Assembly: GCA_029934195.1 (NCBI GenBank)
Contig: JAOZMQ010000070.1
Span: 1 to 10,598 of the forward strand
Source of the DNA: Candidatus Cloacimonadota bacterium
GTDB taxonomy: Bacteria > Cloacimonadota > Cloacimonadia > Cloacimonadales > JAOZMQ01
Length of the DNA stretch: 10,598 nt
Direction: 5' to 3'
In this document: positions 1-6,891 of the stretch, piece after piece
Layout: each line of letters opens with the position of its first letter
Position numbering within the stretch: position 1 is the stretch's first letter
Made by a program: the position numbers and the translations under genes
Notes under the pieces: model-generated
What the model was told of the DNA's origin: nothing
The model's database searches: none
What the model saw: only the letters and a program-made list of their open reading frames with translations

Positions 1-42
1 ACAAAAAATGAAAATTTAGAAAAGTTAGTTTTCGTTCAAGTA
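1..42. repeat. Dispersed intergenic repeat, copy 1 (probably cut by window edge)
   Basis: This stretch aligns with 7180-7222 over about 42 positions with only a few differences. The core at 20-42 (containing AAAGTTAGTTTTCGTTCAAG) is identical over 23 bases to 7200-7222. In the second copy this sequence is the right end of a larger hairpin-rich element, so the rest of copy 1 probably lies left of the window. It has no coding potential. The identity is seen directly; calling it part of a repeat family is inference from two copies. Confidence 0.6.
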
Positions 43-94
43 TTAAGTATTTGAATAAAAGGGAATTTTGTTCATTCAATATTTTTATTGAGAT

Positions 95-100
95 TATAAT
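95..100 (+). promoter_or_regulatory. Candidate -10 box for the RNase P RNA
   Basis: A perfect TATAAT lies ten bases before the first base of the P1 helix of the RNase P RNA, followed by an A and a run of nine T. This distance suits a transcript starting at or just before position 111. No good -35 hexamer is seen at 16-18 bases upstream (TTCATT at 71-76 is the nearest). An inverted repeat TTGAAT/ATTCAA (51-56 and 74-79) lies just upstream, of unknown meaning. Confidence 0.5.
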
Positions 101-110
101 ATTTTTTTTT

Positions 111-551
111 GATAGAGAAGATAAAATGTCTGCCTGTTTAAGAATTTGAACAGGAGGAAAGTCCGGACACTTTAGAGTAGGATACTTCTTAATGGGAAGC
201 TTCGGTAACGAAGAGATAGCTCCACAGAAATAAACCGCCTTAAATTTTCATATTTTACTCTGATGAGTAAATTTCTGAAAACTTTGAGGTAAGGGTGGAA
301 TGGTAGTGTAAGAGACTACCGGATCTCGGTGTGAATCGGGATGCCAGGAAAGCCTTATCCAGTGCAATGCCAAATAGGAGAATATTCAGCATGCTGAACA
401 AATCTACTCGGTTTGTATTATTCTCGGGTAGGCAGCTAAAGTCGGTCATTTTCATTGAACTTTTATAGTATAGCAATATCCGATTTAGATAAATAGACAT
501 TATGTAACTTGTTAGGTTGCAAACAAAATCCGGCTTAATATCTTCTCTATC
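111..551 (+). ncRNA. rnpB: RNase P RNA (bacterial type A)
   Basis: Catalytic RNA subunit of ribonuclease P, which removes 5' leaders from tRNA precursors. The hallmark GAGGAAAGTCCGGAC lies at 154-168 and its P4 partner ACAAAATCCGGCTTA at 523-537. The ends pair as a 13-bp P1 (111-123 with 539-551). Other pairings read directly: P2 126-131/495-500, P3 133-138/149-154, the P6 pseudoknot GAGTAG 175-180 with CTACTC 404-409, P12 as a long interrupted hairpin 245-281, P16 378-384/419-425, P17 399-402/412-415 and P19 503-508/516-521. The conserved ACAGAAA and AAACCGCC segments (223-240), CCAAATAGG (370-378), and the GGGTAGG loop (425-431) that binds the tRNA CCA end are all present. The length is larger than the E. 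coli RNA (377 nt), mainly from long P12 and P18 arms and an extra palindrome in P16/P17. Reverse-strand open frames here are fortuitous. Confidence 0.97.
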
Positions 552-901
552 AATTTTTATTTTTATGAAAATAAGTTTAATCTGAAAATCTGATCTCTCT
601 GATTTTAATGTGAGCTTTTTTTCTCACTTCACATTCATTTTCATTCTGCCTGAAGAACTTTGCAGACAGGCTCATTGCGAAGTAAGCTCAAAAAGACCGG
701 AGTTCACTTCGGCAAGCTCAGTGCAACGCCTCACGATTCGGAAGAAATGAATAATTGAAAAAGATTGAGGTTGAGGTGGAATATGATGGTGCAAATCTTA
801 ACAAAGCAGATTCATATTCCCTTAATCTTAACCTTATTCACCGCAAGCTATCTATAGAATTAACGGGAAAATATAACTTTGAGGTCAGGTGTTCTGAAAT
901 A
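552..901. other. Intergenic region without a convincing gene
   Basis: About 350 bases lie between the RNase P RNA and the convergent small exported-protein gene. A T-rich stretch (554-565) follows the P1 stem and may help end the RNA transcript. Weak inverted repeats occur at 585-590/601-606 and 610-614/623-627. Positions 641-745 are visibly richer in G+C than the rest and hold two further inverted repeats, listed separately. A TTG-initiated frame on the plus strand from 755 runs into the antisense of the next gene and has no ribosome binding site, so I do not call it a gene. Confidence 0.6.
648..714. repeat. GC-richer patch with two inverted repeats, REP-like
   Basis: GCCTG (648-652) pairs with CAGGC (667-671). 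TGCGAAGT (676-683) pairs with ACTTCGGCA (706-714) with one bulged G. The motif AAGCTCA occurs twice, at 684-690 and 714-720. The surrounding sequence through about 745 has clearly more G and C than the flanks. This composition and symmetry resemble short dispersed intergenic repeats of this superphylum. That likeness is from memory; only one copy is in the window. Confidence 0.35.
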
Positions 902-1294
902 CTATTTTGCTCCTCTCAGAGCTTTTGTTTGCTCAATTGTATATTTAACAATCTTCTCAACACCATTTTGGATTTTTTTATCTTTCACAGAAGCTACCAT
1001 ACTGTTGATGTAATAGTTTAATCCTTGTTGCCCTGGAGCAATTAGCATTACCGCATAAGCAAATCCTTGTTCATTTTTTGCCGTTTGTACTTTCAATATT
1101 AATCTACTTGCAGTAGTATTTGATACAAGTATAAAGTCTTTTTCTGCATCAAAAGCCATTTTTAAATCATCAATCATTTTTTTGCCCATTTCTTCAGTTG
1201 AATCATCAATAATTTCAAGTTTCAATGAATTAGCTGAAAATAGAAATGACAAACTAAACAACATAAGCAATATCACATACAATCTTAATTTCAT
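902..1294 (-). CDS. Small exported protein of unknown function
   Basis: I do not recognise the family. The 130-residue product starts MKLRLYVILLMLFSLSFLFS, a good signal peptide with probable cleavage near A21, so the mature protein is expected in the periplasm or outside the cell. The mature part reads as an alternation of short strands and helices: LKLEII, an acidic/lysine-rich helix (about 29-46), hydrophobic strands at about 52-66 and 74-81, and a C-terminal amphipathic helix ending KALRGAK. It contains no cysteine, so it is not a lipoprotein. I chose the ATG at 1294 because GGGAGG lies five bases upstream. An upstream in-frame ATG at 1330 has no such site and would lie in the stem of the probable ftcD terminator. 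The gene is last in the minus-strand run and may have its own transcript. Confidence 0.75.
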   Translation of the reverse strand: MKLRLYVILLMLFSLSFLFSANSLKLEIIDDSTEEMGKKMIDDLKMAFDAEKDFILVSNTTASRLILKVQTAKNEQGFAYAVMLIAPGQQGLNYYINSMVASVKDKKIQNGVEKIVKYTIEQTKALRGAK

Positions 1295-1313
1295 TTTTCC
1301 TCCCAAATTAATG

Positions 1314-1353
1314 CAAAAAAATATCCCCATTTAAAATTAAATTCAAATAGGGA
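1314..1353 (-). terminator. Probable intrinsic terminator of ftcD
   Basis: On the minus strand, 1350-1353 and 1345-1348 pair with 1324-1327 and 1329-1332, giving two 4-bp stems around one mismatch and a 12-base AT loop. The stem is followed after two bases by seven T (1321-1315). It lies just after the ftcD stop codon (1360) and before the ribosome binding site of the next gene. The stem is weak, so readthrough into the small exported-protein gene is possible. Confidence 0.5.
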
Positions 1354-1359
1354 AATAAT

Positions 1360-3024
1360 TTACAATCTATTCTTAATACTTTCTTCAACCTTCAAGGCGA
1401 TTTCATTAGTTTCTGCAAGAATTTTATCTGAGTCTGTTAGAACTTTTGAGACAAATTCTTCATCTTCAATATCAGCCATATTGATTTTCACATTTAAGTA
1501 AGAACCTTTAGCTGCTGCGTTTGCGGTAATAGCTGCTACTCCTGCATCTGAAAGAGCATTTTTATTTCCAAAGACGGCAATTTTTTCTGCTACTTTTACA
1601 GCTTGAAGAGCTAATTCAAGAGTTTCAAATGGAACCATTATGGCGTGTTTTGTTGCTTCTTGAATGGTTTGATGACGAATAGCTTTATCTTCAGGAGATT
1701 TTTTGGGTAATCTCATTGCATCCATCATTTCATTAAAAGCATCAGTGTCACGATCAATTGATAGTAATGAAAGTTCTTTTATTTTTTGACCTTCAAGAGC
1801 AATTTGTTTTGCTTCTTCCCAATTTTCTTCATAACCTTTTTTATTGGCAGTTAAGTTTGCTACCATTGCCGAGAGAGCACCGGAGATTGCACTACAAACC
1901 GCTGCAACACTTCCACCACCTGGAGCTGGCGAGTCAGTTGATAATTCATCAACAAAATCGGAGATTGTCAAGCCGGATAGAGCATCTTCTCTTGCAATAC
2001 TGTATTCAATAACTTTCTTATTAATGTCAAAATCTGATAAATCATCAAGACCCATAGATTGAATTGCAGACTCAAATATCATTTTTTCAGGTAAGCCGGC
2101 ACTTTCTCCAAGCTTTTCTAAATAGTATTTACCGGACATAAGAATAGCTTCTTTTGGTAGCAATCCTACAAGTTCACTTCCGGTTACTTGAATACCTTTT
2201 TCCCGAGCTAATTCTCTTACTTTTTCGAGAACTTCATGTGGAGATGATATTTTATAATTTGTCAAATTCATACTTATTTGGGCTCGATTATACTCATCAA
2301 TATACCAGCCGACAGCTTTACAATTTTTAAATAATCCTGGAACTCTTATTTTCTTTCCATTTTTATCCTTCACTAATTTTCCTTTAGAATCTCTTTTAAA
2401 TCTTCCTGCTTCACGTATTGTTAAAGCAATATCGTGAGCTTTCTTTTTATCTCTGGTATTTAGATTTATATTGTATGCAATAAGAAATTCTCTTGCGGAA
2501 ATTGCTGTAGCTCCTGATTTTGCATTGAAAATTTGTGGTCCATAATCAGGTTTCCAATCAGAGCTTTCCATTTTTTCCGGAAGGGCTTCATATTCTCCTT
2601 TTCTAACTTCTGCAAGATTTTGCCATTCTGGTTTAGATGCAGCATTTTCATAAAGATAAACAGGAATTTTTAACTCCTCACCAACTCGTTTTCCAAGTCT
2701 ATTAGCAAGTTCAACACATTCTTCCATCGTAATATTTGAAACCGGAACAAATGGACAAACATCGGTTGCACCCATTCTGGCATGTGCTCCTTTGTGCTTA
2801 GACATGTCAATTAATTCTGAAGCTTTTTTGATTGCAAGAAATGCAGCTTCAACTACAGCATCTGGTTCTCCTACAAAAGTAAATACTGTCCGATTTGTAT
2901 CCGCCCCGGGATCAACATCTAACAAGACAACGTTTTTTATTTTTTTTATTTCAGCTGAAATGGCATCAAGAACTTTTAAGTCTTTTCCTTCACTGAAATT
3001 CGGAACACATTCGACTAATTTCAT
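1360..3024 (-). CDS. ftcD: Glutamate formimidoyltransferase / formimidoyl-THF cyclodeaminase, bifunctional
   Basis: Cytosolic folate enzyme. The N-terminal half moves the formimino group from N-formimino-L-glutamate to tetrahydrofolate. The C-terminal cyclodeaminase converts the product to 5,10-methenyl-THF and releases ammonia. The 554-residue length is close to the mammalian fusion (541). The transferase part (about 1-330) opens with VECVPNFSEG and has KGAHARMGATDVCPFVPV, with H81 matching the catalytic histidine (H82 in the pig enzyme), and SGATAISAREFLIAYNINL near 170-188. The cyclodeaminase part (about 352-545) has TDSPAPGGGSVAA (363-375) and DRDTDAF (424-430). A clear GGAGGAG precedes the ATG. 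It follows the CNNM gene by 14 bases and is probably cotranscribed. No hutH, hutU or hutI homologue is in the window, so the source of formiminoglutamate is not shown; histidine breakdown is the usual one. Confidence 0.96.
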   Translation of the reverse strand: MKLVECVPNFSEGKDLKVLDAISAEIKKIKNVVLLDVDPGADTNRTVFTFVGEPDAVVEAAFLAIKKASELIDMSKHKGAHARMGATDVCPFVPVSNITMEECVELANRLGKRVGEELKIPVYLYENAASKPEWQNLAEVRKGEYEALPEKMESSDWKPDYGPQIFNAKSGATAISAREFLIAYNINLNTRDKKKAHDIALTIREAGRFKRDSKGKLVKDKNGKKIRVPGLFKNCKAVGWYIDEYNRAQISMNLTNYKISSPHEVLEKVRELAREKGIQVTGSELVGLLPKEAILMSGKYYLEKLGESAGLPEKMIFESAIQSMGLDDLSDFDINKKVIEYSIAREDALSGLTISDFVDELSTDSPAPGGGSVAAVCSAISGALSAMVANLTANKKGYEENWEEAKQIALEGQKIKELSLLSIDRDTDAFNEMMDAMRLPKKSPEDKAIRHQTIQEATKHAIMVPFETLELALQAVKVAEKIAVFGNKNALSDAGVAAITANAAAKGSYLNVKINMADIEDEEFVSKVLTDSDKILAETNEIALKVEESIKNRL

Positions 3025-3038
3025 TAACTCCTCCGATA

Positions 3039-4283
3039 TTATGAGATTTCTGTCATTTTTACTTGTTTGATTTTTTTATTTGAAACACTAATTATCTCTA
3101 TTCTCCATTTTCCACATTTCACAATTTGCCCTTTGGCTGGAATTTTAGCTATCTTACTAATAATGAGACCGGCAATTGTTTCGTAATCTTCAAGTAGAAG
3201 ATTCATTCCATATTCATCATTTAGGTAATCAACTTCAACGTATCCTTGAACTATATAATTTTTTTCATCAATAACATAAACGTCTTTTGAAGATTCTTCT
3301 GGATCATATTCGTCTTCTATTTCTCCGACAAGTTCTTCTAAAAGATCTTCTGTTGTAACCAATCCGGATGTTCCCCCATATTGATCTACAACTATAGAAA
3401 TACTTTTTTTTGAAGATTGCATCTCATTTAAAAGGGTATTTACATCCATTGTTTCTGGAACAAATAAGGCTTCTCTTACAAAATCACCCGCTGTCATTTT
3501 TTTTGATTTATCATAATTTAAAAGATCATAAATTATCAAAATTCCAACAATATGATCTAAATCTTCTTTATAAACAGGAAATCTTGTAAAACCTTCTTTT
3601 CTTGCAATTTTAATCACATCTTCTAATGATGTATCTGCTTCAAAAGCAACAATTTCAATACGAGGAATCATAGCATTTTTTGCTTTTAATTCTTTAAATT
3701 CTAAAGCATCTTCCAACATCTCTCTTTGTTCTTCTTTTAGAGAATCATCTGTTTTATCTTTTGTCTCTGTTTGAGAAAAAAGATAGAACCAATCATCACA
3801 AGTAAGAAAGCTTTTACTTTGTTCTACATTAAGATGACGAGCAATAAAACTGTTGTAAATTGTTGTGCCCCAGATAAATGGTTTAAGAATAATACCTGAG
3901 ATTTTGATAAGTGGATACGTTTTTGAAACCATGAGATAAGAATAATCTCTAAAAAGATTCTTTGGAATTATTTCGGCAAATATCAGCATAAATATTGATA
4001 ATATTATTGTTCCAATATTTTCTTCAATGAGTAGGGGTTTAATTATATAAGCAGCAAATAAAGATGAAATAATTACTTGTGAGATATTAGTTCCTGCAAG
4101 TGTCATTCCAAAAATCTTATCCGGTTTGCGAGTAAGATCATAAATATTTCTAATTGTTTTATCGGTTTTACTTTCTTGTTCAAGTCTTAGTTTATCAATT
4201 GAAATCAAACCTGTTTCAAGACCGGCAAAAAGAGCTGCAAGTATAAAAAAAATCACAATTATTATTAAAGGGATAAGTATCAT
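3039..4283 (-). CDS. CNNM/CorC-type DUF21-CBS membrane protein
   Basis: Integral membrane protein of the hemolysin C/CorC/CNNM family, linked to magnesium or cobalt export and ion homeostasis; the substrate here is unknown. From the ATG at 4283 it has 414 residues. An N-terminal DUF21 domain (about 1-170) has several membrane segments, starting ILIPLIIIVIFFILAALFAG, and the family motif FAEIIPK (103-109). A tandem CBS pair follows (about 200-320), with MIPRIEI and the hallmark DQYGGTSGLVTTEDLLEELV. A C-terminal CorC_HlyC domain (about 335-410) follows, beginning near the stretch after DEYDPEE. An in-frame GTG at 4295 is an alternative start, but an AGGA sits directly against it. The ATG lies about 14 bases after that AGGA, so the start is not certain. 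It sits between prfA (126 bases upstream) and ftcD (14 bases downstream). Confidence 0.93.
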   Translation of the reverse strand: MILIPLIIIVIFFILAALFAGLETGLISIDKLRLEQESKTDKTIRNIYDLTRKPDKIFGMTLAGTNISQVIISSLFAAYIIKPLLIEENIGTIILSIFMLIFAEIIPKNLFRDYSYLMVSKTYPLIKISGIILKPFIWGTTIYNSFIARHLNVEQSKSFLTCDDWFYLFSQTETKDKTDDSLKEEQREMLEDALEFKELKAKNAMIPRIEIVAFEADTSLEDVIKIARKEGFTRFPVYKEDLDHIVGILIIYDLLNYDKSKKMTAGDFVREALFVPETMDVNTLLNEMQSSKKSISIVVDQYGGTSGLVTTEDLLEELVGEIEDEYDPEESSKDVYVIDEKNYIVQGYVEVDYLNDEYGMNLLLEDYETIAGLIISKIAKIPAKGQIVKCGKWRIEIISVSNKKIKQVKMTEIS

Positions 4284-4409
4284 TTTTTGTTGCACATCCT
4301 TTTAGACTTTAGATGATATTGCAAAGCTATAAGTTAGCAACTCATCTATATTCAATATTCTAAAATCTATATTCTGTAATCATTAAGTCACTGCCAAGAA
4401 TAACAGTTC

Positions 4410-5477
4410 CTAATTATTTATCTGTTCGTTTCTATGAGCAAGCATTAGTGCTTCAATAAATTCATCTAATTCACCAGTCAAAATAGCATTTAATCTATAA
4501 GAGGTAAGATTTATTCTATGGTCAGTAACGCGTGATTGTGGAAAATTATAAGTACGGATTTTTGCACTTCTATCGCCACTTCCAACCTGTGATTTTCTAT
4601 TGGCTGCAATTTGGTTTTGTTGTTTTTCCATTTCAGCTGCCAACAACCTTGATCGAAGAACTTTTAGTGCTTTTGATTTATTCTTTAGCTGAGATTTCTC
4701 ATCTTGACATGTTACAACTAAACCTGTTGGAGCATGTGTAATTCTTACAGCAGAATCAGTTGTATTCACACTTTGACCACCATTTCCAGAGGATCGATAA
4801 ACATCAATACGAAGATCATTGTCATTGATTTCAATATCTACATCATCGGCTTCAGGTAGAACTGCTACTGATATTGCAGAAGTATGAACCCTTCCGCTTG
4901 ATTCTGTTTCCGGAATTCGTTGTACACGATGGACACCGCTTTCAAATCTCATAATGCTAAAAACAGAATTTCCACTCAGGCTAAAAATAATTTCCTTGTA
5001 CCCGCCAATTCCAGTTGGATTAGATGACAGAATTGTTTTTTTCCACCCTTTCCTATCCGCAAAATATGAATACATTCTATACAAATCAGCACAAAACAAA
5101 GCAGCTTCGTCACCGCCTGTGCCAGCTCTAATTTCTATGATAGCATTTTTTTCATCATTGGGATCTTTTGGAATCAGTAATTCGTTCAGAGTGGCAATTT
5201 CCTTTTCCAAATCACTCTTAGCTTCAACAATTTCTTCATTAGCTAATTCAATTAATTCTTCGTCATCTTCTAATTCAATAAGTTCTTCATTTTCTGTAAT
5301 ACGAGAATTTAGCTCTTCTATTTGATTATAACACATTAGAATTGTTTCAAGCTCTTTAAATCTTCTTGATATTTTAGAATAAGCTCTTCTGTCGGACATA
5401 TATTTAGGATCAAAGATTTTTTCTTTTAATTCCTCAGATTCTTGCTGTAATTTCTTTATTTTCTCAATTGGCAACAT
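4410..5477 (-). CDS. prfA: Peptide chain release factor 1
   Basis: Cytosolic translation factor that reads UAA and UAG stop codons and triggers peptide release. The 355-residue product matches the usual RF1 length (about 360). An N-terminal coiled-coil-like region (1-100) is followed by IEIRAGTGGDEAALF (114-128). The tripeptide P189-E190-T191 within RIPETES fits the RF1 P-x-T stop-codon reader, not the S-P-F of RF2. The catalytic GGQ is at 233-235 in SSGNGGQSVNTTDS, the same numbering as E. coli RF1. The start ATG lies five bases after the stop of the DUF1385 gene, and its AAGGA is inside that gene's last codons, which suggests translational coupling. The methyltransferase gene prmC, often next to prfA, is not adjacent here. 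Confidence 0.98.
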   Translation of the reverse strand: MLPIEKIKKLQQESEELKEKIFDPKYMSDRRAYSKISRRFKELETILMCYNQIEELNSRITENEELIELEDDEELIELANEEIVEAKSDLEKEIATLNELLIPKDPNDEKNAIIEIRAGTGGDEAALFCADLYRMYSYFADRKGWKKTILSSNPTGIGGYKEIIFSLSGNSVFSIMRFESGVHRVQRIPETESSGRVHTSAISVAVLPEADDVDIEINDNDLRIDVYRSSGNGGQSVNTTDSAVRITHAPTGLVVTCQDEKSQLKNKSKALKVLRSRLLAAEMEKQQNQIAANRKSQVGSGDRSAKIRTYNFPQSRVTDHRINLTSYRLNAILTGELDEFIEALMLAHRNEQINN

Positions 5478-5482
5478 TTAGA

Positions 5483-6457
5483 TTATTCCTTTATAAATAT
5501 GATGTTTTTGTGATCAGACAAATCAAGTTCAAGAGCAGATTTCATAGCAACCAGAGCAACTTCAAGTTGATCATTATCGGGTTCTTTAGTCGTAATTCTT
5601 TGTAAGGATAATCCGGGGAAAGTCATTATTTTCACTAAAGGATGGTTTAATTTTTTTCCGGAAAATCTTAAGACTTCATAAGAGATACCTGACACAAAAG
5701 GAACTAACATAAAATGATAAGCTAATCTCAGAAAGATATTTGGAGCTTGATGAAAAATTAGGATAAATAAACTATCAACCAATGAGAAAATCAATATAGA
5801 AATCAATAAAACAAAAAAAATGAAACTTGTGCCACATCTTGGGTGCAATGTTGAATATTTCTGAACACTTTCAGGATTTAGTTGATCATTATTTTCATAA
5901 GCATAGACACTTTTGTGTTCAGCACCATGAAATTCAAAAATTCGTTTTACATCTTTCATTAATCCAATAAGGAAAATATAGATAACAAAAAATACGATTC
6001 GGATTGTACCTGCAAATAAGTTGAAATAGATAGTTTCTTTCCCTAATTTCATTAAATCTGATAATTTATATGGTAAATATGCGAATAAGGCAAAAGCTAA
6101 ACCAAATGCAAAAACATAGCTTCCAATATCTTCGATTTTCTTTCTTAACTCCGATTTTTCTTTAACTTTTTTATCTGTTTTTTCATCCTCTTTTGCCCAA
6201 TCAATTTCTGCTCGATTTGCAGAAAAGTTTAAAGTTTTTATACCAATAATCATCATTTCAATTAGTGAGATAAATCCTCTAATTATAGGTAAACCTAAAA
6301 ATTTATTTTTTTTTGTAATAGTCTCAAATTTTTCTTTTTTAACTTCTATAGAATGGTCAGCTCGTCTTATAGCTGTTGCAATATATTCTGGACCACGCAT
6401 CATTACACCTTCAATAACGGCTTGTCCTCCAACAGCAATTTCTTTTTTTTTGGACAT
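5483..6457 (-). CDS. DUF1385 (YqhQ-like) membrane protein
   Basis: Conserved polytopic membrane protein of unknown biochemical role, 324 residues, near the family's usual length. The family motifs are clear: GGQAVIEGVMMRGP (10-23), FHGAEHKSVYAYE (176-188) and LHPRCGTSF (204-212), with H, E and C residues that may bind metal. Hydrophobic segments lie at about 52-74, 112-135, 150-168, 210-237 and 243-260. AGAGGAA precedes the ATG by a few bases. In many bacteria this gene stands between rpmE and prfA or prmC, as here, which supports the identification but does not reveal the function. A terminator separates it from rpmE, so a promoter should lie within about 6458-6560; none is clear by eye. Confidence 0.93.
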   Translation of the reverse strand: MSKKKEIAVGGQAVIEGVMMRGPEYIATAIRRADHSIEVKKEKFETITKKNKFLGLPIIRGFISLIEMMIIGIKTLNFSANRAEIDWAKEDEKTDKKVKEKSELRKKIEDIGSYVFAFGLAFALFAYLPYKLSDLMKLGKETIYFNLFAGTIRIVFFVIYIFLIGLMKDVKRIFEFHGAEHKSVYAYENNDQLNPESVQKYSTLHPRCGTSFIFFVLLISILIFSLVDSLFILIFHQAPNIFLRLAYHFMLVPFVSGISYEVLRFSGKKLNHPLVKIMTFPGLSLQRITTKEPDNDQLEVALVAMKSALELDLSDHKNIIFIKE

Positions 6458-6561
6458 TTATTCCTCTTGTTTTGAAATTTATCTTATTTTTTTTATAAAT
6501 TGATGAGAATTTTTATCAGTATTTTTTTTATAATTTCTACCATAACAAAGGGTAAAAATAG

Positions 6562-6599
6562 AAAATGCACCACAAAGATTTTTGAACTTTTGTGGTGCA
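6562..6599 (-). terminator. Intrinsic terminator of rpmE
   Basis: TGCACCACAAA (6566-6576) and TTTGTGGTGCA (6589-6599) form a perfect 11-bp stem with a 12-base loop. Reading on the minus strand, the stem is followed by TTTTCTATTTTTA. It lies 16 bases beyond the rpmE stop codon. It is the strongest terminator in the window. The opposite strand also has an A/T-rich tail (AAAATATTT), so any plus-strand effect is minor. Confidence 0.85.
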
Positions 6600-6614
6600 A
6601 AATATTTGAAAAAA

Positions 6615-6821
6615 CTATTTTTCTTGCTGACTGTATTTTTTTCTAAATTTTTCTACTCTACCAGCAGTATCTAATAATTTTTGTTTTCCAGTATAGAAAG
6701 GGTGACAATTTGAACAAATTTCAACTTTAAGATTTTTCTTTGTTGAAGCTGATTCAAAAGTATTTCCACAAGCACAAGTTACTTTTATTTTGTTATACTT
6801 AGGATGTATTTTTTTTCTCAT
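6615..6821 (-). CDS. rpmE: 50S ribosomal protein L31, zinc-binding form
   Basis: Protein of the large ribosomal subunit, 68 residues, typical for L31. The start MRKKIHPKY and the segment HPFYTGKQKLLDTAGRVEKF are characteristic. Four cysteines, C16 and C18 in CACG and C36 and C39 in CSNC, form the zinc ribbon of the C+ type. Forms lacking these cysteines often replace it under zinc shortage. AGGAG lies eight bases before the ATG. It is the first gene of the minus-strand run and has its own terminator, so it is probably made mostly from a short monocistronic transcript. Confidence 0.98.
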   Translation of the reverse strand: MRKKIHPKYNKIKVTCACGNTFESASTKKNLKVEICSNCHPFYTGKQKLLDTAGRVEKFRKKYSQQEK

Positions 6822-6862
6822 TATAGACTCCTATATCTTCCATTTAATTAATTATTTGAGCA

Positions 6863-6891
6863 ATGTTTTTTTTATCAGTTATTGATGTCAA
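6863..6891 (-). promoter_or_regulatory. Tentative rpmE promoter
   Basis: On the minus strand a perfect TTGACA (6891-6886) is followed after 17 bases by AAACAT (6868-6863), which matches only three of six positions of the -10 consensus. It is about 42 bases before the rpmE start codon. A 12-base palindrome, TATTTGCAAATA (6901-6912), lies just upstream of the -35 box and could be an operator. Weak, because the -10 is poor. Confidence 0.3.

Noticed and set aside
255..500. An 81-residue minus-strand open frame
   Set aside because: It lies wholly antisense to the RNase P RNA, whose conserved helices explain the sequence, and it has no ribosome binding site.
755..1021. An 88-residue plus-strand frame starting at TTG
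   Set aside because: It has no ribosome binding site, overlaps the end of the well-supported minus-strand exported-protein gene, and its second half is only the antisense of that gene. The first part (755-895) looks like low-complexity Lys/Glu/Val reading of spacer.
1295..1330. Longer start (ATG at 1330) for the small exported protein
   Set aside because: It would put 12 residues ahead of a clean signal peptide, lacks a Shine-Dalgarno site and overlaps the probable ftcD terminator. The ATG at 1294 has GGGAGG at ideal spacing.
1758..2062. Two overlapping plus-strand frames inside ftcD
   Set aside because: They are shadows of the minus-strand gene with no start signals or recognisable protein features.
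2466..2651. Minus-strand 61-residue frame within ftcD
   Set aside because: It is an out-of-frame reading of ftcD; the main frame shows conserved transferase residues throughout.
4954..5325. A 123-residue plus-strand frame within prfA
   Set aside because: Its serine-rich C-terminal part is the complement of the glutamate/leucine-rich coiled-coil region of RF1. It is antisense to an essential gene and has no start site.
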